In this document: positions 60,401 to 64,000 of the stretch, piece after piece
How the letters are laid out: each line of letters begins with the position of its first letter
How positions within the stretch are numbered: position 1 is the first letter of the stretch
Source: Piscicola geometra
Taxonomy: Eukaryota; Annelida; Clitellata; Hirudinida; Piscicolidae
Length of the DNA stretch: 64,000 nucleotides
Direction: 5' to 3'
Assembly: GCA_943735955.1 (NCBI GenBank)
Contig: OX030959.1
Location: forward strand, 801,225 to 865,224
Program-made: the position numbers and the translations under genes
Notes under the pieces: model-generated
Told to the model about the DNA's origin: nothing
The model's input: the letters and a program-made list of their open reading frames with translations, nothing else
Database searches by the model: none

Positions 60401-61811
60401 GATGAGGAGGAAGAGGATGAGGAAGAGGAGGAGCAAGGTGATTGGGTGTGGAGGAGGCTGGATGACTCGGCCATGAAGCCCCTGGAGCACTTGTGCTTGC
60501 AAGGAAGCGACAAGACGCTGATGAGGCCCGGACAGAGTTTCTGCCTGAAAATGATGATGATGATGATCATGTTAATGTGTTTTAGTGGAATGATTATCAA
60601 CTTATTCTTTTTTCTATCCATCCATCCATCCACCCATCCATCCATCCATCCACCCATCCATCCATCCATTCATCCATCCATCCATCCATCCATCCATCCA
60701 TCCATCCATCCATCCATCCATCCATCCATCCATCCACCCATCCACCCATCCATCCATCCACCCATCCATCTCCCAACCATATAAGGTCAGTGAACTCCTG
60801 CTTGTCCAGTAGACACACAGGCACCTTGGCCAACAACACCAATATGCCCTCCAGGATGAGGGAGCATTCAGCAGGTGATGATGACGATGACGATGATGAC
60901 GATGATGATGATGTTAGTTGATCACAAAAGAAATGGAAAATTGCTAAAAATTCTTTGTTGAGGGGTGGTTCAGACGAAGGGGGAAGAGGGAGGGGGTGCT
61001 GGTTCGATGGGGTGAGCGCTTGTTCTGATGTTATATTGGAAGGATTTTTAGGCTATAAAATTAAAATATTTATCTTAATAATTTAATAAATCTTTTTATT
61101 TATGATTACTTAGGACTTTAATTTGTAAAAACACAAATCTTAAAATCTAAAAAAAATTAACTAGAATTTACAGAACACCAACCATAGTCATCTTCGGCAT
61201 CTTCTAATGATTTCTGATTTGAAGAACAATTATTTGAAATCATTTTAAAATTAATAACTTTAAATTTATATTTCAACAGTTTTTTAAGATGAAAATGTTC
61301 ATTCTAGCCATGAAAAGTACACTGAGCATGCTAACTTTGAACTTAAATTTGAAATAGGTTTGAAAGAGTAACGCAAGTGTTTGAAAACTAACGAACATGA
61401 ACTTTTAACTTAAGTTAAGAACTTGAAACAAACTTTATTTTGAAACAGTGTTTTATCGTTTCTATTTTAGTTATCTCATGCTTATTATCTCATAATCGTC
61501 AAATGGATCTTCAACTTCTCCATTCCCATGAGCATCTGGTCGACTGAGAACTCCATTCTTTCTGAGCTTACACAACTCAGCTCTGTTAATCTATTTTACT
61601 CCCTTTTTCCCCTCTCCCTCTTCCTTCCTCTATTCACCCATCCTCCTCCTCCTCCTCCTCCTCCTCCTCCTCCTCCTCCTCCCTCCCTCACCATGAGGAC
61701 ATCCCTATCGAGCATCTTCTCGTTGGCGGCACTCAACACCTGCGTGAGAGTTGCAACAGTCGCCATCTTGTGGGAGGCACTGCTCTGCGCTGCATTAAGC
61801 TCCAGCATGAT
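40465..61811 (-). CDS. ARFGEF3: ARFGEF3 (BIG3)-like protein, N-terminus unresolved
   Basis: BIG3 is related to ARF exchange factors BIG1/2 but its Sec7 region is degenerate; it acts as a scaffold. Exons on minus: 61811-61692, 61575-61516 (tentative), 61052-60778, 60544-60368, 59755-59623, 59198-59008, 55848-55223, 55053-54830, 54690-54622 (tentative), 54171-54000, 53526-53044, 52763-52316, 52149-51538, 51384-51078, 50954-50736, 49647-49582, 49395-48988, 48455-48389, 48027-47592, 47321-45946, 45769-45674, 45455-45207, 44924-44807, 44639-44312, 44204-44071, 43906-43383, 43282-43129, 42910-42768, 42607-42165, 42074-40802, 40680-40465. Family matches: [104 protein letters not shown]-terminal [14 protein letters not shown]. 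At the Sec7 helix [14 protein letters not shown], the LPGEAQ catalytic motif is absent. At least 3,300 residues, versus about 2,180 in human, owing to low-complexity insertions. A 52-bp duplication disrupts exon 42074-40802. Confidence 0.93.
40877..40979. repeat. 52-bp tandem duplication inside an ARFGEF3 exon (frameshift)
   Basis: Two copies of a 51-bp identical block (40877-40927 and 40929-40979), period 52. The host exon 42074-40802 is 1,273 nt, while both of its splice junctions are phase 0. Removing one 52-nt period gives 1,221 nt, a multiple of 3, and restores a frame running to the donor and the conserved C-terminal exon. As it stands the frame ends at a TGA at 40827-40829. Confidence 0.93.
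41517..41622. repeat. (CCA)n coding for poly-Gly in ARFGEF3
   Basis: (CCA)n on plus, GGT codons on minus, encoding about 30 consecutive glycines within exon 42074-40802. Confidence 0.9.
42306..42560. repeat. 30-bp coding repeat in ARFGEF3 (Ser/Pro/Gln-rich)
   Basis: GATGATGATGATGGGGATAGTGGTGGTTGT-like 30-bp units, about seven copies. On the minus strand in the gene frame they encode [14 protein letters not shown] decapeptides inside exon 42607-42165. Confidence 0.85.
43600..43741. repeat. (CCA)n coding for poly-Gly in ARFGEF3
   Basis: (CCA)n on plus encodes about 47 glycines, with a few Asp or Ser, in exon 43906-43383. The exon phases on both sides agree only if this tract is translated. 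Confidence 0.9.
45946..47321 (-). other. giant acidic exon of ARFGEF3 (poly-Asp insertion)
   Basis: A 1,376-nt exon encoding 458 residues. Only the first 20 or so ([11 protein letters not shown]) and last 30 ([19 protein letters not shown]) residues match the family. The middle, roughly 400 residues, is Asp/Glu/Asn/Lys-rich with runs of up to twelve Asp coded by GAT repeats. It stays open throughout and is phase-consistent with both neighbours. Confidence 0.85.
48120..48388. repeat. CAACAACCA-type repeat in ARFGEF3 intron
   Basis: Units such as CATCAGCAACAACCACAACA fill the intron 48028-48388 and begin at the donor of exon 48455-48389 on the minus strand. Confidence 0.9.
48490..48880. repeat. 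CATCCATC/CATCTATC tetranucleotide satellite
   Basis: Nested CATC, CATCCATC and CATCTATC units of about 390 bp in the ARFGEF3 intron 48456-48987. Confidence 0.93.
49650..50690. repeat. 14-bp minisatellite reaching an ARFGEF3 acceptor
   Basis: About 26 near-perfect copies of GGTGGTTGTGGTCA (49655-50010), then decayed derivatives to about 50690. It fills the intron 49648-50735 and ends as the acceptor of exon 49647-49582. Confidence 0.95.
51386..51485. repeat. GT/CA microsatellite at an ARFGEF3 acceptor
   Basis: (GT)n on plus, i.e. (CA)n on the gene strand, leading directly into the acceptor ACACACAG of exon 51384-51078. Confidence 0.95.
52961..53029. repeat. 10-bp repeat (GGCATGGAGG)
   Basis: About six copies of GGCATGGAGG in the ARFGEF3 intron 52764-53043. 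Confidence 0.9.
53805..53975. repeat. AAT/GAT trinucleotide repeat
   Basis: (AATAATGAT)n of about 170 bp in the ARFGEF3 intron 53527-53999. Confidence 0.93.
54178..54475. repeat. GTGGAAGTGGATGTG-type repeat
   Basis: Degenerate GGTGGAAGTGGATGTGGTGG units in the ARFGEF3 intron 54172-54621. Confidence 0.9.
54696..54829. repeat. ATCC tetranucleotide repeat (intron with shared 5' end)
   Basis: (ATCC)n fills the 139-nt intron 54691-54829. Its donor end is identical over about 25 nt to that of the next intron upstream. Confidence 0.93.
55060..55222. repeat. ATCC tetranucleotide repeat (intron with shared 5' end)
   Basis: (ATCC)n fills the 169-nt ARFGEF3 intron 55054-55222. Its donor-side sequence recurs at 54829 downwards. 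Confidence 0.93.
55855..58968. repeat. 3.1-kb G/T satellite; 24-bp higher-order unit
   Basis: The intron 55849-59007 of ARFGEF3 is filled by TGG/TTG-type repeat. The left part (to about 57290) is irregular TGGTTGT/TGGTGGTTGT. The right part resolves into a 24-bp unit, GGTTGTAATGGTGGTTGTTGTTGT, nearly perfect for about forty copies from 57940 to 58968. Because 24 is a multiple of 3, the minus strand has an 800-codon Thr/Ile frame and the plus strand Val/Met and Gly/Cys frames. None has coding support. Confidence 0.97.
59055..59147. repeat. TTG repeat coding for poly-Asn in ARFGEF3
   Basis: (TTG)n with CTG interruptions on plus. On minus it encodes Asn runs with Ser, between [13 protein letters not shown] and [15 protein letters not shown] in exon 59198-59008. 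Confidence 0.9.
59262..59616. repeat. CCCTCAA heptanucleotide-like satellite
   Basis: Units CCCTCAACCC, CCCTCAA and CCCTCATCC, about 355 bp, in the ARFGEF3 intron 59199-59622. Confidence 0.93.
59764..60264. repeat. GTGGTGGTTGTTG satellite
   Basis: G/T repeat related to that at 55855-58968, ending in a GGTGGGGGTTGT 12-bp array (60168-60260), in the ARFGEF3 intron 59756-60367. Confidence 0.93.
60615..60776. repeat. ATCC tetranucleotide repeat
   Basis: (ATCC)n with CACC variants in the ARFGEF3 intron 60545-60777, starting near the donor of exon 61052-60778. Confidence 0.95.
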
Positions 61812-64000
61812 CTTGATGGATGGAGGAGTGGTGGATGAGGGTGGTGGTGGTGGTGGTGGTGGATGAGGGTGGTGGTGGTGGTGGATGAGGGTGGTGGTGG
61901 TTGTGGTGGTGGATGAGGGTGGTGGTGGTGGTGGATGAGAGTGGTGGTGGTGGTAGATGAGGGTGGTGGTGGTGGTGGTGGTGGATGAGGGTGGGGGTGG
62001 AATGATGGATAGTGGTGGTAGAAGTGGATAGATGAAGTGATTGATGATGGAGGGATGGATGGATGGATGGAGTATTGGTGGGAAAGAAGGTTGACGATGA
62101 CATCATGGATGTGAAGGGATGGATGGATGGATGGAGTATTGGTGGGAAAGAAGGTTGACGATGACATCATGGATGTGAAGGGCTGAATCATCGTTGCATT
62201 CATGCTGTAGTCGAGGCTTCGTCGATGAGTGAAAGGGGGGCGCACCCCTCCAATCGATCGGCCTGCATTGATTCCGCATCAGTCATTTGCACTCCTTTCC
62301 AGACACTTCATCGCATGGTTTGTCAACCTGAGCTGCTGAGCACTTGACTTTCAAAAGCTTCTCAGAGTTGTCCTCCATTCCATACTGACCAACATTTCCT
62401 GGGCAGAAATTAACTTGTTGTTTTTCTTGTTCACAGATCTCAAGTTGTCCTTGGCGACTTCCACGCCATTTCAATTTCCTGCCTGAGACTTCCAAAGGTC
62501 CGATGAACGCAGCCAAACTTCAACTCGAAGATGACTTCAGAGAGGGCCTCGAAGTGGGCCGGTTCGGACTTCACATGGTGCCATCAAAGCAGACCCAACT
62601 CAGCTGGGCATTCAGATGTGCTCTTAGCGACACCAACTCTCAGCTATTTGCAACTATTTGTAACGAGCACTGGTTGTACACCTAGCTCGACAGATGATGA
62701 AGGCACTGCAGTTTTGAATTTCAAACAGTTTCATATTACTCTAATCAATGCTGTCTTTTTATTGATCAGTCAATTCTTTTAGTAGGTGAGTCAAGCGATA
62801 GTTGAATGAACTTAGCAAATATAATAATATTATTTTATTAAAATTTTAATTAGATTGTTTTTATTTCCATTTTGGATAGATTTTTGTCTGATTTATTAGT
62901 GGGATGAACTGAAATTGAAGGCATTGAAATAGATTGATGAAGTCGAATTGACTAATGAAGCCTACAAATCAATGAGTGAAAGCAGATACTAATTATACTT
63001 GAAAATAACATTTGAAGAGTGAAAAATAAAAACAAAAACGTTGAAAAAAATGCAATAGGTGAAAGAAGAATGGTTTAAAAATTTAAATAAATTTATTTAT
63101 TTAAATAAGCTACCAGATCAATTTAAAGGAGAAAAAAATGCTTTAAAACTTCAAAGAGAGATTTATTCAAAGGTAACATTCTGAGTTCTATAAATGCGAC
63201 GTCAAATGAAAATTGACTAAGTTGTTCTAATTAATTACCTCTTAAATTAAAAACCCCATATTATATTTAAATCATTTAAAACAATGTTCTAATTAATCTA
63301 AGAAACTTAACATGCCAACTAAAGTTATTTATACTCAAGCAAGTTTTGCACTTAAATACCTATTTTGAAGGCATTTTATGCAGTTGTTAGTTGCCCAAAC
63401 TGTAACCAGCCCTTTGGAAAGTGAAGTGCCTAATGGGTAAACCCCAAACATAACCCTGCAAACTCAATAAATACCTGCTAATTATCTAATTAACCCGAAC
63501 TCATGCTTGATTGCCAATTAAGGTGTTTAACTACCTGGGCAGGTGGTGCCTCGAACACCTTGATTGCAAACATGTGCACCAATCGCAGGAAAGTATTCGT
63601 TATGAAATTTTTTAGCGTCTGCTTATTGGCTGACGAGAGGCAGCTGAAGCAGAGCTATTTCCGGAGAGGAATGGATGCAATTGGTGGGGTTTTGGGGTTT
63701 CAGTTGGATTTCAATGATTGAATTGTTCGATTACAAATTAAAATATTTTATTTGAATTCAGTGCCATGTTGGGACGATTGAACAGCTGCAAAGCTCAATA
63801 GTATGGCTTGCAAGTGCGTTGAACTTACATTGAAATAAAGCGAAGTCCATTCATCCTTTCGCACAGACATGATCTAGCGCTTGATGCAATGATTTTTATT
63901 GCGAAAAATTGTCATCACTATTTTTGATGTTTTAAAAACTGCTATTTGAACATTCTTGAATAAAGGCCTCACAACAGTTCATCACTCCAATGTAAGTATC
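61812..64000. other. unresolved region: probable ARFGEF3 5' exons and upstream DNA
   Basis: Should contain the first ARFGEF3 coding exons, which I could not establish. It holds a GGTGGT/GGATGAGGGT repeat (61815-61990), a 64-bp tandem duplication (about 62051-62178), and AT-rich DNA from 62780 to 63480. A minus-strand block at about 63557-63640, encoding NKQTLKNFITNTFLRLVHMF with a good AAG|GTGTTC donor, looks exon-like but is unassigned. Short open frames at 62283-62516 (minus) and 62503-62685 (plus) have no recognisable family. Confidence 0.5.
62051..62178. repeat. 64-bp tandem duplication
   Basis: Two near-identical copies, period 64, of a block holding GGAGTATTGGTGGGAAAGAA and GACGATGACATCATGGATGT. 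Confidence 0.9.

Noticed and set aside
61162..61196. Possible small ARFGEF3 exon ([10 protein letters not shown]) with donor ATG|GTTGGT
   Set aside because: Ends in phase 1, whereas the next exon 61052 starts in phase 0; the tentative exon 61575-61516 joins without it.
62503..62685. Plus-strand frame MNAAKLQLEDDFREGLEVGR... as a small gene
   Set aside because: Reads like ordinary sequence but has no family I recognise and no splice or promoter support; left unassigned.

Overview
This is animal nuclear DNA: about 64 kb from an invertebrate metazoan, with six multi-exon protein-coding genes. I rebuilt each gene by conceptual splicing on GT-AG sites with reading-phase checks. Receptor guanylate cyclase, adducin, ARFGEF3/BIG3 and MSH4 together point to an animal. 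The phylum cannot be told from this window. Family assignments rest on remembered family sequences, not on a search.

Layout. (1) 1-6409, minus strand: MSH4, a meiotic MutS homologue; its C-terminal ATPase half lies beyond base 1. (2) 7111-12493, plus: a TBC1D15-type Rab GTPase-activating protein, divergent from MSH4 across an AT-rich gap of about 0.7 kb. (3) 13455-15755, plus: a short adducin-like protein (class II aldolase/adducin head, no basic MARCKS-type tail). (4) 16296-19860, minus, convergent with adducin: a 543-residue acyl-CoA synthetase of the 4-coumarate-CoA ligase/luciferase-like family, ending in a peroxisomal AKL signal. (5) 22122-37671, plus: a 1,100-residue single-pass receptor guanylate cyclase in 31 exons. 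(6) 40465 to about 61811, minus, convergent with the cyclase: a very large ARFGEF3 (BIG3) homologue, at least 3,300 residues, with big low-complexity insertions and its extreme N-terminus unresolved. The genes share no pathway; this is ordinary clustering of unrelated genes.

The most striking property is the density of simple repeats. Nearly every intron of MSH4, TBC1D15 and ARFGEF3 holds a micro- or minisatellite, up to a 3.2-kb intron filled with a 24-bp unit. Many arrays touch the splice sites: CA repeats run straight into the acceptor AG, GT repeats start at the donor, and one 76-nt intron is almost wholly a CA repeat. In ARFGEF3 the repeats also enter coding exons as poly-Asp, poly-Gly and poly-Asn. 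A 52-bp tandem duplication in its penultimate exon breaks the reading frame. Most long open frames in the window are repeat read-through and are not annotated. No rRNA, CRISPR array or intact transposon was seen; two tRNA-derived SINE-like heads sit in cyclase introns.
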